DNA from: Bacillus testis
GTDB taxonomy: Bacteria; Bacillota; Bacilli; Bacillales; DSM-1321
Reading direction: 5' to 3'
NCBI RefSeq assembly: GCF_001243895.1
Contig: NZ_LN851186.1
Coordinates: 750,398 to 814,397 of the forward strand
DNA length: 64,000 bases
Positions 26,455 to 35,989 of the stretch are shown here, one piece after another (position 1 is the stretch's first letter; each line of letters begins with the position of its first letter). The notes beneath the pieces were generated by a model that was not told the DNA's origin, did no database searches, and worked only from the letters and a program-made list of their open reading frames with translations. Position numbers and translations under genes: made by a program.

Positions 26455-28149
26455 TCAGGCAAGCTTGAAGCTGTCTATCGTTTCGGCTAATTCGTCCGAT
26501 AGGTTGCTTAAGGAATGGGCAGACGCTGCCACTTCCTGCATGGCGGCATTCTGTTCTTCTGCCGAAGCGGCCACCGTCTGGGTAAGGGAGGATGTATTTT
26601 TGATCAGGTCCACCGTGGATTGAATCACATGGTCCATATCTTCAGTCCCTTTCTGTATTTCATCTATGGCTGATGTAATGCTAGAGACTTTTTGATACAT
26701 ATCCTGAGCCGATTCTGAGATTGCCAGTAAGGATGCCTGAGCGGTAGCGGCGAGATCCAAACCATCTATAATCGCGTGCCGTCCTTCTTCCATTGAACTG
26801 ATGGACCCGCTAATGCCTTGTTGGATATCCGATATTAACAAACGGATCTGCTGGGCCGACTGATTGGATTGTTCCGCCAGTTTACGGACTTCATCCGCTA
26901 CAACAGCAAATCCTCTGCCGTGTTCTCCTGCCCGTGCAGCTTCGATGGCTGCGTTTAAAGCCAGAAGATTTGTTTGTTCGGCGATATCGGTAATAATGTT
27001 GACGATGCTATTAATTTCTTTGGACTGTTCTCCCAAATGATAGATCATCTCGGCGGTACTTTTTGTCGTATCATTGATTTTATTGACCTGCTCCATCGTC
27101 TTATTCATCATGTTGCCTCCCGATTGGGCATCCTTCGCATTTTCGTTTGAAGCTGCCAGAACCGTATTAGACACATCGGCGATTTGGGTGATGTTATGCA
27201 GGACCGTGTTGCTTGTTTCTTCAAGGGTTTTTACGTAGTCGTTTTGAGAATCGCCGGCTGAAGCTACTTCCTGGATGGACTGGGCAATCGAGTCGGTGGC
27301 CCTGCTGGTTTCTTCCGAGCTGGCATTCAACTGTTCGGCAGCTGAAGCCACCTGTTCTGAATTGCTCTTAATGGTTAGGATCAGCTTGCCTAAGTTCTCT
27401 CTCATTTTCATATAACTGCTGGCCAATTGCCCGATTTCATCGCCTTTATCATCTATGATTTCGGTTGAAAAATCGCCGTTTCCTGCATTATCCAAGGCGA
27501 TGGATATATGGTTAAGCCGTTTTTTTAGCGTATGTGTAAAAAACCACACGATTAAAAAGGATAACGCGATTAGAGCGAGGGATGAGATGCAAATGACAAT
27601 GAATATCGAGCTAATCACATCGTCTACAAGCGTTTCTTTGGCGCTCACATGCCATAATCCGACAATCTGTGCCGAAGAGCTGCGGATTGGCAAAACGCCA
27701 GTTTCATATTGTTTCCCTCCGACCTTGATATTGCCGAAGAAGGTTTTCCCATTGTTCAACGTCTTTTCTTTTACTACGGGAACGGCTATTGAACCAGTCC
27801 CGGCCTTAGCGTTATTCTGGATGGTTGAAGCAACAGCTTTGTCGCCGGCATAAATGGATACTTCATCATTGGTCATGTCTCCCATCCGCTTGGCAATGGT
27901 ATCCGTGACAAGAACGCTTCCTTTGTATAGCTTTCCATCCTCTTCTTTCCAATTTCCTGGATATTGCGAGTCAAACGCTTGGTAGCTCAACAGTAAGTCT
28001 GTCTTCACTTTTTCAAGCCCATTATGCCGGATGGCGCTATCCACTTTCCATATCACCAAGAAGCCAACGACAATTGCCAGAAAGAATAAAGCCGTGATAA
28101 CGAGCATATTGAATTTGGACGTAATCTTTAAGTTATTGAATGCTTTCAT
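26455..28149 (-). CDS. Methyl-accepting chemotaxis protein with single-Cache sensor
   Basis: 564 residues. Helix 1 is at about 14-36, an extracellular sensor domain at 37-180 (single Cache type, with DSQYPGNW and a [18 protein letters not shown] part), helix 2 at about 182-208, then HAMP (about 209-262) and the signalling hairpin. The tip contains [20 protein letters not shown] and [14 protein letters not shown]. Methylation regions flank it. The ligand is unknown. The promoter upstream looks like sigma-D, and motAB is nearby, which fits the motility regulon. Confidence 0.93.
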   Translation of the reverse strand: MKAFNNLKITSKFNMLVITALFFLAIVVGFLVIWKVDSAIRHNGLEKVKTDLLLSYQAFDSQYPGNWKEEDGKLYKGSVLVTDTIAKRMGDMTNDEVSIYAGDKAVASTIQNNAKAGTGSIAVPVVKEKTLNNGKTFFGNIKVGGKQYETGVLPIRSSSAQIVGLWHVSAKETLVDDVISSIFIVICISSLALIALSFLIVWFFTHTLKKRLNHISIALDNAGNGDFSTEIIDDKGDEIGQLASSYMKMRENLGKLILTIKSNSEQVASAAEQLNASSEETSRATDSIAQSIQEVASAGDSQNDYVKTLEETSNTVLHNITQIADVSNTVLAASNENAKDAQSGGNMMNKTMEQVNKINDTTKSTAEMIYHLGEQSKEINSIVNIITDIAEQTNLLALNAAIEAARAGEHGRGFAVVADEVRKLAEQSNQSAQQIRLLISDIQQGISGSISSMEEGRHAIIDGLDLAATAQASLLAISESAQDMYQKVSSITSAIDEIQKGTEDMDHVIQSTVDLIKNTSSLTQTVAASAEEQNAAMQEVAASAHSLSNLSDELAETIDSFKLA

Positions 28150-28234
28150 ACCTGTTTCCCCCGATTCTTTCTATAAAAATGCTGGAAAAGAAAAAAGCCT
28201 GTTTGCTCTAAACTTCTCTGGATTGATTTGTGTA

Positions 28235-28258
28235 AAGGTATGAAATAAGTCATACCTT
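28235..28258. promoter_or_regulatory. 24-base palindrome between the chemoreceptor and HD-GYP genes
   Basis: AAGGTATGA (28235-28243) and TCATACCTT (28250-28258) form a perfect 9+9 inverted repeat with a 6-base spacer. It lies about 90 bases before the chemoreceptor start, just downstream of its sigma-D-like promoter. It could bind a repressor or form a hairpin in the mRNA leader. I do not recognise the binding protein. Confidence 0.5.
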
Positions 28259-28268
28259 ATCTTTTGGT

Positions 28269-28294
28269 TTATCGGAGAAAAGAGGGAGAATTTG
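28269..28294 (-). promoter_or_regulatory. Sigma-D-like promoter of the chemoreceptor gene
   Basis: Read on the minus strand, CAAA (28294-28291), 14 bases, then TCCGATAA (28276-28269). This is close to the sigma-D pattern TAAA-N14/16-GCCGATAA and is oriented toward the chemoreceptor gene. Confidence 0.6.
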
Positions 28295-28460
28295 AAGAAG
28301 AAAGGCAAAAAAGATACATATTAATAGGCCATTGGATGTATGGGAGAAGAGTGTGGAAATGAAAGAAGCCGTATTGAAAATAGAGTATTTATCCTCTTTT
28401 TTCCTATGGCGATTGATATAAAGTTAATGATGCAAAATATGGTTGAACGGGGGAGCAAAA

Positions 28461-29486
28461 GTGAGACTGATCAGACTGCAAGAATATGAAACAGCGACCA
28501 TGGAATTGGCCAGGCCTATTTATGATAAATACCATCGTGTGTTGTTGGCAGAGGGGCGGACGATCCATCCGGCATTTGTCCAAAAGCTACAGAAGCTGAA
28601 TTTCCAATATGTATTCGTTGAAGATTCTATTTCCCAAGGCATTACAATGGAAGAGATGATTGACATGCCTACATGGATCGATTGCATTACACAGGTCCAG
28701 GATGCATTCGAAAAAGTGGGACGGGAGGGAGAATTGCCGCTGAGACAGCTCCTGCAAACAGCCAATCAATTGGTTGATGAAGTATATAGCCGCGGGGCGA
28801 TTGTGCTGATTCCCGTCACGTTTTTAGCGGAGGAACTGCATGTCTATGCCCATAGTGTCAATGTGGCACTGCTATCTATTCAATTGGGAAAGAAGAAGAA
28901 TTATAATCGCGTAAAGGCCGGGGATTTAGCGTTGGGCGCCTTAGTTCATGATCTGGGGAAAGTTCTTTCTAAAACGCCTGATGAACACCCGGAAGCGGGA
29001 TTTCACTATTTGCGGGGCATTAAGGAAATTAGCCTCATGACTGCACATATGGCTTTCCAGCACCATGAGCACGAAGATGGGAGCGGTTACCCGCGGGGAG
29101 TGAAGGGCCCTTTTATTCATGAATTTGCACAGATATGCGGGATTGCTAATCTCTATGACCATTTGATTTCGGAGAATTATTACCCACCCCATATAGCGCT
29201 TGAGTTCATTATGACAAAAGCCGGCAGTTGGTTTTCGACAGAGCTGGTAAAGCTATTCGTCCAGGAGGTGCCGTTCTATCCGCCGGGCACTAAAGTGAAG
29301 CTGAATACAAAAGAAGAAGCGATTGTGACGAAAATCCACAAAAATATGCAGAGGCCCTATGTGCGCCTCATTCATAACAATATGGAACTCGCATTAGTCA
29401 ATAATCCCTCTATCATTATAAGCAAGGTCATGGTGGAGCAGGAGAAGATTCTCAATACGTATTTGAAGGAACTTGGACATGAATAA
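28461..29486 (+). CDS. HD-GYP domain protein (probable c-di-GMP phosphodiesterase)
   Basis: 341 residues from the GTG at 28461, which has GGGGGAG six bases upstream. An N-terminal region of about 110 residues has no clear domain. The HD-GYP domain follows: His131 (YAHSVNVALLS), His163-Asp164 (LVHDLGKV), His176 (EHPEAGFHYL), His201/202 (QHHEHEDGSG) and the GYP loop SGYPRG (208-213). HD-GYP enzymes hydrolyse cyclic di-GMP. The C-terminal 80 residues resemble the extra segment of many Bacillus HD-GYP proteins. Its location next to motility genes supports a role in c-di-GMP control. Confidence 0.85.
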   Translation: MRLIRLQEYETATMELARPIYDKYHRVLLAEGRTIHPAFVQKLQKLNFQYVFVEDSISQGITMEEMIDMPTWIDCITQVQDAFEKVGREGELPLRQLLQTANQLVDEVYSRGAIVLIPVTFLAEELHVYAHSVNVALLSIQLGKKKNYNRVKAGDLALGALVHDLGKVLSKTPDEHPEAGFHYLRGIKEISLMTAHMAFQHHEHEDGSGYPRGVKGPFIHEFAQICGIANLYDHLISENYYPPHIALEFIMTKAGSWFSTELVKLFVQEVPFYPPGTKVKLNTKEEAIVTKIHKNMQRPYVRLIHNNMELALVNNPSIIISKVMVEQEKILNTYLKELGHE

Positions 29487-29487
29487 A

Positions 29488-29523
29488 AAGGACGCCTGCT
29501 TTAGCATAAAGGCAGGCGTCCTT
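29488..29523. terminator. Bidirectional terminator HD-GYP gene / yfkK
   Basis: AAGGACGCCTGC (29488-29499) pairs perfectly with GCAGGCGTCCTT (29512-29523). Confidence 0.88.
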
Positions 29524-29552
29524 CTGTATATCAAGCAATTCTCTATTGATCT

Positions 29553-29777
29553 TTAAGCTTTCTTTAGGCTCCCCAATTCTGCCGCGATAGCTTCCATTTC
29601 ACTCGGGCTGAATGTAGGTTTTTTCATGACCATTTCATAAAGCTCAAAAAGTTCTTCGTACATATTATGGTCGAAGTGGTCCGATTTAATGGCACCGATG
29701 TTCATCATGCGCAATTTTTCTTTGATTTTTTCCACCATATATTCGACATGCTCTGGTTTATTTTGTGTGAGATCCAT
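29553..29777 (-). CDS. yfkK: DUF1128 family protein YfkK
   Basis: 74 residues, near the length of B. subtilis YfkK (71), with KIKEKLRMMNIGAIKSDHFD and EELFELYEMVMKK segments typical of DUF1128. It is a small cytoplasmic helical protein of unknown function. It starts behind AAGGGAG and is divergent from yfkJ, as in the B. subtilis yfk cluster. Confidence 0.85.
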   Translation of the reverse strand: MDLTQNKPEHVEYMVEKIKEKLRMMNIGAIKSDHFDHNMYEELFELYEMVMKKPTFSPSEMEAIAAELGSLKKA

Positions 29778-30025
29778 TGTTTACTCCCTTTCTCCCTGGT
29801 TTCTTTCCCATGTTTCCATACTTGAATCTTCCTGTCAATATCTGTTGCTGTATCACAAAACATGTCCCGGACTCTTATCAAGGCAGAAGCGGGAAAAAAG
29901 CGCACCAGCAGATAAGGAATAAGAGTGGACACAAAAAAAAGTGGGTAAAAGAAAAAGAAATATACTAAGATAGAAGGAGAAAAAAGTATATATTGTATTG
30001 AAAGAATAAAAAGGATGTGTAGAAG

Positions 30026-30496
30026 ATGGTGCATGTGTTGTTTGTATGTCTCGGGAATATCTGCAGGTCCCCCATGGCGGAAGCGATGTTTCGTGACTTA
30101 GTGAAAAGGGAAGGGTTGGATAGAAAGATTTCCATCGATTCAGCCGGCACAGGAGATTGGCATGTCGGACATCCGCCGCATTTAGGGACGCGCCAGCTTT
30201 TGGACCAAAGAGGGATCAGCTATGAAGGGATGCAAGCGAGACAATTATCGGTAGATGACTTTGAGAATTTCGATTACATAATCGGAATGGATGCAAGCAA
30301 TATCAATAATATCCAAAGCATCGAACCAAAACAATCAAAAGCGCGTGTAATTCGGCTGCTTGACCTTGCTTCCGATCAATTAGTCAAAGACGTACCGGAT
30401 CCCTATTATACAGGCAACTTTGACGAAGTGGCAGAATTAGTGGCATCCGGCTGCCAAGCACTGCTCGAGTTGATTAAGATGGAACATTCCTTATAA
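30026..30496 (+). CDS. yfkJ: Low-molecular-weight protein-tyrosine phosphatase YfkJ
   Basis: 156 residues. The phosphate loop C-x5-R lies at the N-terminus: Cys8 to Arg14 (CLGNICRS). The general acid is the Asp of VPDPYY near residue 127. It removes phosphate from phosphotyrosine, and in B. subtilis YfkJ has a part in stress resistance. It heads a run yfkJ-yfkI-yfkH on the plus strand. Confidence 0.92.
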   Translation: MVHVLFVCLGNICRSPMAEAMFRDLVKREGLDRKISIDSAGTGDWHVGHPPHLGTRQLLDQRGISYEGMQARQLSVDDFENFDYIIGMDASNINNIQSIEPKQSKARVIRLLDLASDQLVKDVPDPYYTGNFDEVAELVASGCQALLELIKMEHSL

Positions 30497-30701
30497 AGTG
30501 CAACTTTGATCAGCGGGTTTCCAGTCATCCTTAGCCAATCAGTAGATGCCATCCTGAATTCATACCTGTCGATTGATCTACCACATACACTTTTCGGCTT
30601 CACGGCATTTTTTGAACCCGGAACCCTGGCGAGAGTCAGAATGTGATGAAAGTGGAACTTGAAAAGGAGAAGAAAAAATAAATAGAAAGAGGGAATCTAA
30701 C

Positions 30702-31079
30702 ATGACTGATTTACGGAATTCATACAATGAAAGAAAGAAGAGTAAACTATGGAAAGGGATTTTATTTGGCGCGCTGGCTGGAGCTGCTGTCACTATGCTG
30801 GACAAGCATACACGGGAAACAATGATGGAAAGCTGCAAGAATGGCTATCGGACAACAAAAGATTTTGTTCAAAATCCAGATCGCTTGTTGGAAGACCTAA
30901 AGGAAACATCAAATAAAATCCGTTCGTCCATCGAAAGCATTTCTGACGATGTCTCTTTCATTTCCGGCAAAGTAGAGGAATTCAAAGAGGTTACACCACA
31001 GGTTGTGAATGCAGTCAAAGAAACAAAGGATGCAATTGTTGAAAATCATAGTGAATCAAATAAAGAACCTGTATCCTAA
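30702..31079 (+). CDS. yfkI: YtxH-like protein YfkI
   Basis: 125 residues. A short hydrophobic segment (GILFGALAGAAVTML, about 19-33) is followed by a long amphipathic helical region (40-125), the plan of YtxH/YfkI stress-associated proteins. Function is unknown. The gene follows yfkJ after about 200 bases without a terminator and precedes yfkH by about 30 bases. The name rests on position and on this layout. Confidence 0.75.
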   Translation: MTDLRNSYNERKKSKLWKGILFGALAGAAVTMLDKHTRETMMESCKNGYRTTKDFVQNPDRLLEDLKETSNKIRSSIESISDDVSFISGKVEEFKEVTPQVVNAVKETKDAIVENHSESNKEPVS

Positions 31080-31110
31080 TACAATCTCCAAGTGAGGTGC
31101 TGTCTGTTCT

Positions 31111-31926
31111 ATGGAACTCGTGAACCAAATTATAATAGTAATCCGTGCAATGTTATTGCGTATGAAAGATCATGATGTTTCGGGAATGGCAGCCTCGCTT
31201 GCTTTTTTCTTTCTTTTGTCACTTTTTCCTTTGTTGATTGTAGTGGCGACACTGCTGCCATACCTGCCTATTACTGAAAGTGATATCATCAGCTACTTAT
31301 CTGCCTATATACCTGAAGACTCATTGAAGCTGATTGAAGGCCCTATCACCAATTTCATGCAGGGCAGCGGCAAGCTATTGTCTCTAGGAATAGTCGGCAC
31401 GCTTTGGTCTTCCTCGAATGCGATGAATGGAATGCTGAAGGCATTTAACAAAGCATATGATATCCATGATAACCGTACATATATTATTATGAGGGCAATC
31501 GCACTGGTCCTCACAGTCGCAATGCTCTTTGTTTTTATTGTCGCTCTGTTGCTTCCGGTTTTCGGCAAGCAAATCGGCTTATTTTTCTTCGATCTATTAG
31601 GATATGATAAGCAATTCTTACATATGTGGGATGCGATCAGGTGGCTGCTCAGCATCCTGATTCTTTTTCTTGTATTTTCAATCGTGTATTGGGTATTCCC
31701 AGTCGTTAAGATGAAGGACAGGGAAGTATTCTGGGGAGCTATCTTTGCTACAGTAGGTTGGAGTGTAGTATCATTGGGCTTTTCTTTTTACGTGAATAAT
31801 TTCTCCCATTACTCGACTACCTATGGAAGCATCGGAGGGATTATTGTTCTCATGCTCTGGTTTTATTTGTTGGCGTATATCATTGTTCTTGGCGCAGAAC
31901 TGAACGCTATGAAACGTGAATGCTAA
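31111..31926 (+). CDS. yfkH: YihY/BrkB family membrane protein YfkH
   Basis: 271 residues with about six helices. Family marks are HDVSGMAASLAFFFLLSLFPLL (18-39, seen in parts), SSSNAMNGMLKAFNKAYD and GSIGGIIVLMLWFYLLAYIIVLGAELNA at the end. The YihY/BrkB family was once called ribonuclease BN in error; its transport role is unknown. The gene ends the yfkJIH run and has a terminator behind it. Confidence 0.88.
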   Translation: MELVNQIIIVIRAMLLRMKDHDVSGMAASLAFFFLLSLFPLLIVVATLLPYLPITESDIISYLSAYIPEDSLKLIEGPITNFMQGSGKLLSLGIVGTLWSSSNAMNGMLKAFNKAYDIHDNRTYIIMRAIALVLTVAMLFVFIVALLLPVFGKQIGLFFFDLLGYDKQFLHMWDAIRWLLSILILFLVFSIVYWVFPVVKMKDREVFWGAIFATVGWSVVSLGFSFYVNNFSHYSTTYGSIGGIIVLMLWFYLLAYIIVLGAELNAMKREC

Positions 31927-31960
31927 AAAGGAGGGAAGCTGAATTAGCTTTCCTCCTTTT
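31926..31960. terminator. Bidirectional terminator yfkH / metal ATPase
   Basis: A 15-bp stem (31926-31940 with 31946-31960) with one mismatch; both flanks are A/T rich, between convergent genes. Confidence 0.85.
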
Positions 31961-31965
31961 ATTGG

Positions 31966-33894
31966 TCAATTTTTCAGTAGCCGCAATCCATTCAGGATAA
32001 CCAATATGGTGCTTCCTTCATGGCCGATTACACCGAGCGGCAAATCGACAAATTGAAGGAAATTGGATGCGATCAGGCAAGCAATCACAGCGATGGAAAA
32101 AATGACGTTCTCTTTGATGATCCTGTTCATTTTCTTGGACAGGGCTATGGCTTCCGCAATCCGCGGCAGATTGTTCTTCATAAGAACTACGTCTGCCGTT
32201 TCCAGTGCCACATCTGTGCCTTCTCCCATCGCGATGCCTACCGTCGCTGTTGCCAGTGCCGGCGCATCGTTAATGCCATCCCCGACCATGGCGACTGTTG
32301 TATAGCGCTCTTTCAATTCTTTTATCTTTTCTACTTTTTTTTCTGGCAGGCATTCAGCCACATACTCATCGATATTGATTTCCTCAGCAATGGCAGATGC
32401 TGTTTTTAGGCTGTCGCCTGTCAGCATGACCGTGTGGACTCCTAATGATTTAAGTGTACTGATTGCTTGTTTGGTTTCATCACGGACCACATCTTTCAGC
32501 GCAATGACACCGGCAATGCCATGTTCATCACGTGCAAATGTGACTGTATTTCCTTCACCGGCCAAAGTAAGGGCAATCCCATCCATAAACCGGTGGGCAT
32601 CCTCTTTGTCCACAAAACTAGCTTTGCCAACCTTCCAGCGTTGGCCAGCAATCGTGGCTTGGACTCCCCATCCGCTTACATCTTCTGTATCTTCTGGTTT
32701 TACGAGCGGAAGCGCTATATGCTCCAGGCTGTAGCGGACAATCGCTTGGGCAAGCGGATGATTGGAATACTTCTCGATGGAAGCGACAGTATGGAGGAAT
32801 TGTTCCTCCGTTAAATCTTCACGGAAGTAAACATGTGTCACTTCCGGTTTCCCCTTAGTCAGTGTACCCGTTTTATCCAAAGCGATCGCTTGGAGGTTCC
32901 CTAAATTTTCAAGATGCACGCCGCCTTTGAATAACGTCCCATGGCGTGCGCCATTAGAGATCGCCGCCAGAGTGGCCGGCATGATAGAAGCGACTAATGC
33001 ACACGGGCTGGCGACAACCAGTAAGATCATCGCACGGTAAAATGTTTCTGTCCAAGACCATCCTAAGAGAAAATGTGGGAGGAACATCATCAATGCAACA
33101 GCAGCCAATACGGCTTTAACGTAAGTCCCTTCAAATTTTTCAATGAATTGCTGCGACGGCGATTTTTCACTTTGTGCCGATTGGACAAGGGTGATGATTT
33201 TTTGGAATAACGTTTCATCGCTTGGCTTCAGCATTTCAAGCGTGATGGTCCCCCGCAGATTGACGGTGCCGGCGAATACTTCATCGTTTACTTTTTTAGA
33301 GACAGGTATGGATTCACCGGTGATGGCCGCTTGGTTAATATGTGTGTTGCCATCAATGATGATTCCGTCGGTAGGGATGCTTTCGCCTGCCTTGACCAGG
33401 ATGTGGTCGCCGACGGCCAATTCGGAAATATGGACCTTCACTTCCTCGCCGTTTGGCATGATTTTCACAGCTTCTTCCGGTTGAAGGTTCATTAGAGCGG
33501 AAATTTCTTTGCGGCTTTTGTTCATCGCATAGGTTTCAAGCGCACCGCTTACAGCAAAAATGAAAATAAGTACGGCACCTTCCGTCCAATAGCCGATGAT
33601 TGCCGAGCCTATGGCTGCAAGCACCATCAGCATTTCGACATTCAATTCCTTATTTTTCATCGTATCTTCGATGCCTTGTTTGGCCTTTGCAAAACCGCCG
33701 ATAAGGAAAGAAGCAATATATAAAGCAATGGATAATGATTGGTGGTCATACTTGGACACCAGCCAAGCAAGAGCGATCAGAATCCCGCAAATACCTGCGG
33801 CGATCAATTCAACAAATGGTTTTATCTTTTCCATCCAAGGCCGGGCTTCTATCTCTTCCAGTTTTTGCGTCAGCTGCTTTGGTTGTGCATTCAT
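31966..33894 (-). CDS. pfeT: P1B-type metal-exporting ATPase, PfeT/ZosA-like
   Basis: 642 residues with no N-terminal metal-binding domain. It has TGES (192-195), SPC in the membrane (296-298, ASPCALVASIMPA), phosphorylation site DKTGT (340-344), HP locus HPLAQ, and GDGINDAPAL. The last helix carries HEGSTILVILNGLRLL (625 on), a variant of the HEGGT motif of P1B-4 ATPases. Sequence and length fit B. subtilis PfeT (formerly ZosA/YkvW), which exports ferrous iron. Metal choice is inferred. The gene sits between yfkH and yfkF, where B. subtilis has none. Confidence 0.82.
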   Translation of the reverse strand: MNAQPKQLTQKLEEIEARPWMEKIKPFVELIAAGICGILIALAWLVSKYDHQSLSIALYIASFLIGGFAKAKQGIEDTMKNKELNVEMLMVLAAIGSAIIGYWTEGAVLIFIFAVSGALETYAMNKSRKEISALMNLQPEEAVKIMPNGEEVKVHISELAVGDHILVKAGESIPTDGIIIDGNTHINQAAITGESIPVSKKVNDEVFAGTVNLRGTITLEMLKPSDETLFQKIITLVQSAQSEKSPSQQFIEKFEGTYVKAVLAAVALMMFLPHFLLGWSWTETFYRAMILLVVASPCALVASIMPATLAAISNGARHGTLFKGGVHLENLGNLQAIALDKTGTLTKGKPEVTHVYFREDLTEEQFLHTVASIEKYSNHPLAQAIVRYSLEHIALPLVKPEDTEDVSGWGVQATIAGQRWKVGKASFVDKEDAHRFMDGIALTLAGEGNTVTFARDEHGIAGVIALKDVVRDETKQAISTLKSLGVHTVMLTGDSLKTASAIAEEINIDEYVAECLPEKKVEKIKELKERYTTVAMVGDGINDAPALATATVGIAMGEGTDVALETADVVLMKNNLPRIAEAIALSKKMNRIIKENVIFSIAVIACLIASNFLQFVDLPLGVIGHEGSTILVILNGLRLLKN

Positions 33895-33964
33895 TCGTTA
33901 TGCCTCCTTAGTAGTATCTAATTGAGAAAGATATTCATAATCAATACCCTGATAAAACACGAAA

Positions 33965-33985
33965 GCTGCCACCTTTGGTGACAGC
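33965..33985 (-). promoter_or_regulatory. Leader hairpin of the metal ATPase gene
   Basis: On the minus strand GCTGTCACC (33985-33977) pairs with GGTGGCAGC (33973-33965, one G-U), loop of three As, followed by TTTCGTGTTTT. It resembles a weak terminator about 70 bases before the start codon and may act as an attenuator. Confidence 0.5.
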
Positions 33986-34008
33986 AAACCTTGATAATAA
34001 TGGAATGA

Positions 34009-34022
34009 ACGCATGAATGCGT
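34009..34022. promoter_or_regulatory. Palindrome upstream of the metal ATPase gene
   Basis: ACGCATGAATGCGT is a perfect 6+6 inverted repeat with a 2-base centre. It lies in the gap between two minus-strand genes, upstream of the leader hairpin, and could be an operator. No clear Fur or PerR box was found. Confidence 0.35.
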
Positions 34023-34117
34023 CATAGTTAATCCTGAATATTGATTATTTGTTATATTAAAATATTTCTAATTATATCGTATCATTTCTATGTGCAAAAA
34101 TGAATGAAAATAGGAGC

Positions 34118-35293
34118 CTATGCTGCACTTTTTTGTGAACGATGTTGTTTTTGCCGGAACATAGCCAGTGCACCGCATATAAAGATCAGCATAATGGTGA
34201 ACATGAAGAAAAAGGAACCGCCGGAGAAATGCTTGATGACATTTCCGCCAATGAACGGGCCAATCATGCTCCCAAAACTGAAAAAGACGCTGCACATTAT
34301 ATTTCCGGCAGGCAGTAAATCGGCTGACAAAAGATCCGCCATATAGCTAATGCCCAGCGAATAGGTGGATCCGACAATCATGCCGGCAGTGAGGAAGCAC
34401 AGTGAAAGTCCAAGAATCGATTCCTGTACGTTACCGGCGATAAAGAAAATGAAAGCACCGCCCAACATAATAGCCATCAATAATTTTCTCCGGCCGAAAC
34501 GGTCACTCAGCACGCCAAGCGGAATCTGGAAAATAATGCTTCCGATTGCAAAAGCGGGCAAGAGCAAAGAAACGGCATCAATATCCAATCCTCTTCGTAA
34601 GGCATACACGGGGAAATTTCCGTTCAGCGATGCTTCGAGGAACCCATAGCCGAGTGGCGGCAGAAAGGCAACCCAGGCATAGGCAAAAACCTGTTTGAAG
34701 CGGCCGAATGTCCCCATTATAGAAGTCGTTTGGATCAGTTGTTCCGGTTTTTCATTCTTTAAAAGAAAAATGGCCAGCCAGGCAATCAGTGTCACGCCTG
34801 AAGAAAGAATGAAAGGCAGCGCTTCATTATATTGGACCAAGCCAGCAAGCAATGGGCCAACTGCAAATCCAAGGCTGAAAAACAATCCGTAGATGGCGAT
34901 ATTGCGGCCGCGTTTATGCAAGGGTGAAAAAGAAGTGATCCATGTCTGCGTGGAGAAATGGAGCATATTATCCCCGATGCCTATGATTAAACGCAAGATG
35001 AACCAGAACCAAAATGATTTCCAAACAGGAAACAGGGCAAATGCAATGACAACCGTGCCTGCACCTGCGATTAACAGGGGCCGGTAGCCGAAGCGGCGCA
35101 AGGGAGCTTCCATGAGAGGAGATGCCAACAAGATGCCGATGTACAAGCCTGAAGCATTCAAGCCGTTCAACGATGAATCGACGCCATCGTTTTCGAAAAT
35201 AATAGCAATCAACGGCATCAGCATCCCTTGCGACAAACCGGAAATGGCGACAATGCAAACAAGAATCCAAAAGCGTAATTGTAAATGTTTCAT
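34118..35293 (-). CDS. yfkF: MFS transporter YfkF
   Basis: 391 residues, the same length as B. subtilis YfkF, with twelve predicted helices. The motif-A-like loop after helix 8 is LGVLSDRFGRRKLLMA; the one after helix 2 is degenerate (APLRRFGYRP). The substrate is unknown; drug export is the usual guess. The start codon at 35291-35293 has a poor ribosome site. Gene order with yfkH and yfkD agrees with B. subtilis. Confidence 0.8.
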   Translation of the reverse strand: MKHLQLRFWILVCIVAISGLSQGMLMPLIAIIFENDGVDSSLNGLNASGLYIGILLASPLMEAPLRRFGYRPLLIAGAGTVVIAFALFPVWKSFWFWFILRLIIGIGDNMLHFSTQTWITSFSPLHKRGRNIAIYGLFFSLGFAVGPLLAGLVQYNEALPFILSSGVTLIAWLAIFLLKNEKPEQLIQTTSIMGTFGRFKQVFAYAWVAFLPPLGYGFLEASLNGNFPVYALRRGLDIDAVSLLLPAFAIGSIIFQIPLGVLSDRFGRRKLLMAIMLGGAFIFFIAGNVQESILGLSLCFLTAGMIVGSTYSLGISYMADLLSADLLPAGNIMCSVFFSFGSMIGPFIGGNVIKHFSGGSFFFMFTIMLIFICGALAMFRQKQHRSQKSAA

Positions 35294-35397
35294 CTATGTA
35301 TTGTCCTTTATAAGTGTGTCTTACTATCTATGTTAACTGGCGGTGAGGATATTCTGCAAGGAAGAAGAGGGGAAAAAGCGGATGGTAGTCAAAATAA

Positions 35398-35447
35398 AAT
35401 GAAGATTCCGCATATCAAGCTTTGCAGAATCTTCATTATGTGTTTTT
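35398..35447. terminator. Hairpin with T-rich flanks in the yfkF-yfkD gap
   Basis: AATGAAGATTC-c-GCA (35398-35412) pairs with TGC-a-GAATCTTCATT (35423-35437), with T-rich sequence on both strands. No intact gene ends here, so it may be left from a lost gene; B. subtilis has yfkE in this place. Confidence 0.6.
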
Positions 35448-35465
35448 ATTTACATGATCAAGCAT

Positions 35466-35594
35466 ATGGCAATCCGACATTTAGTATTGATACTGATCGT
35501 ACTGGCTACTCTCTGGGAAACAACCTGATTGAACGATTGGGCTCGTATAATACTTGTTGGAATATTCACCGCTTTCCTTATATGGATTTTTTAA
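35466..35594 (+). pseudogene. Possible small two-helix membrane ORF with an in-frame TGA
   Basis: ATG at 35466 reads 20 codons (MAIRHLVLILIVLATLWETT), then TGA at 35526-35528, then continues in the same frame with LNDWARIILVGIFTAFLIWIF to TAA at 35592-35594. Both halves are hydrophobic helices, so the stop looks like a nonsense mutation in a small membrane protein gene. There is no clear ribosome site. The rest of this gap (35600-35985) holds no gene I can support. Confidence 0.3.
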
Positions 35595-35989
35595 AAACGA
35601 ATGGAGTAAGTATGGGCTGCTGTAAGTCTTATACGCATTCCTCCTTGAAAGCAAGTATGCATTTCGATGCCTGAACATTTAACCTCCTTTAATGGGATTA
35701 AGGTTATTATAAACCTGTGATTGATAATTGTAAATAATCAAAATATTACAAATTAATGACAGGAAAGTTGTTTGTTTAAATAGACATTACAAGGGTCCCC
35801 ACTAAAGGAGAATGTGAAAATCGCTCTGGATCCTTGCTTTCTCTTTTAAGATCAAATCAAAAATCCCCATTATTTTAGCGGAAGCAGTAGATTAAGAAAA
35901 ACATGGATAACAGATCATATGCATAGAAAGAAAAATGGAAGTGAAACCTATGGTTATTCCAAGAAGTTTATATAGAAGGAGCAACCATC

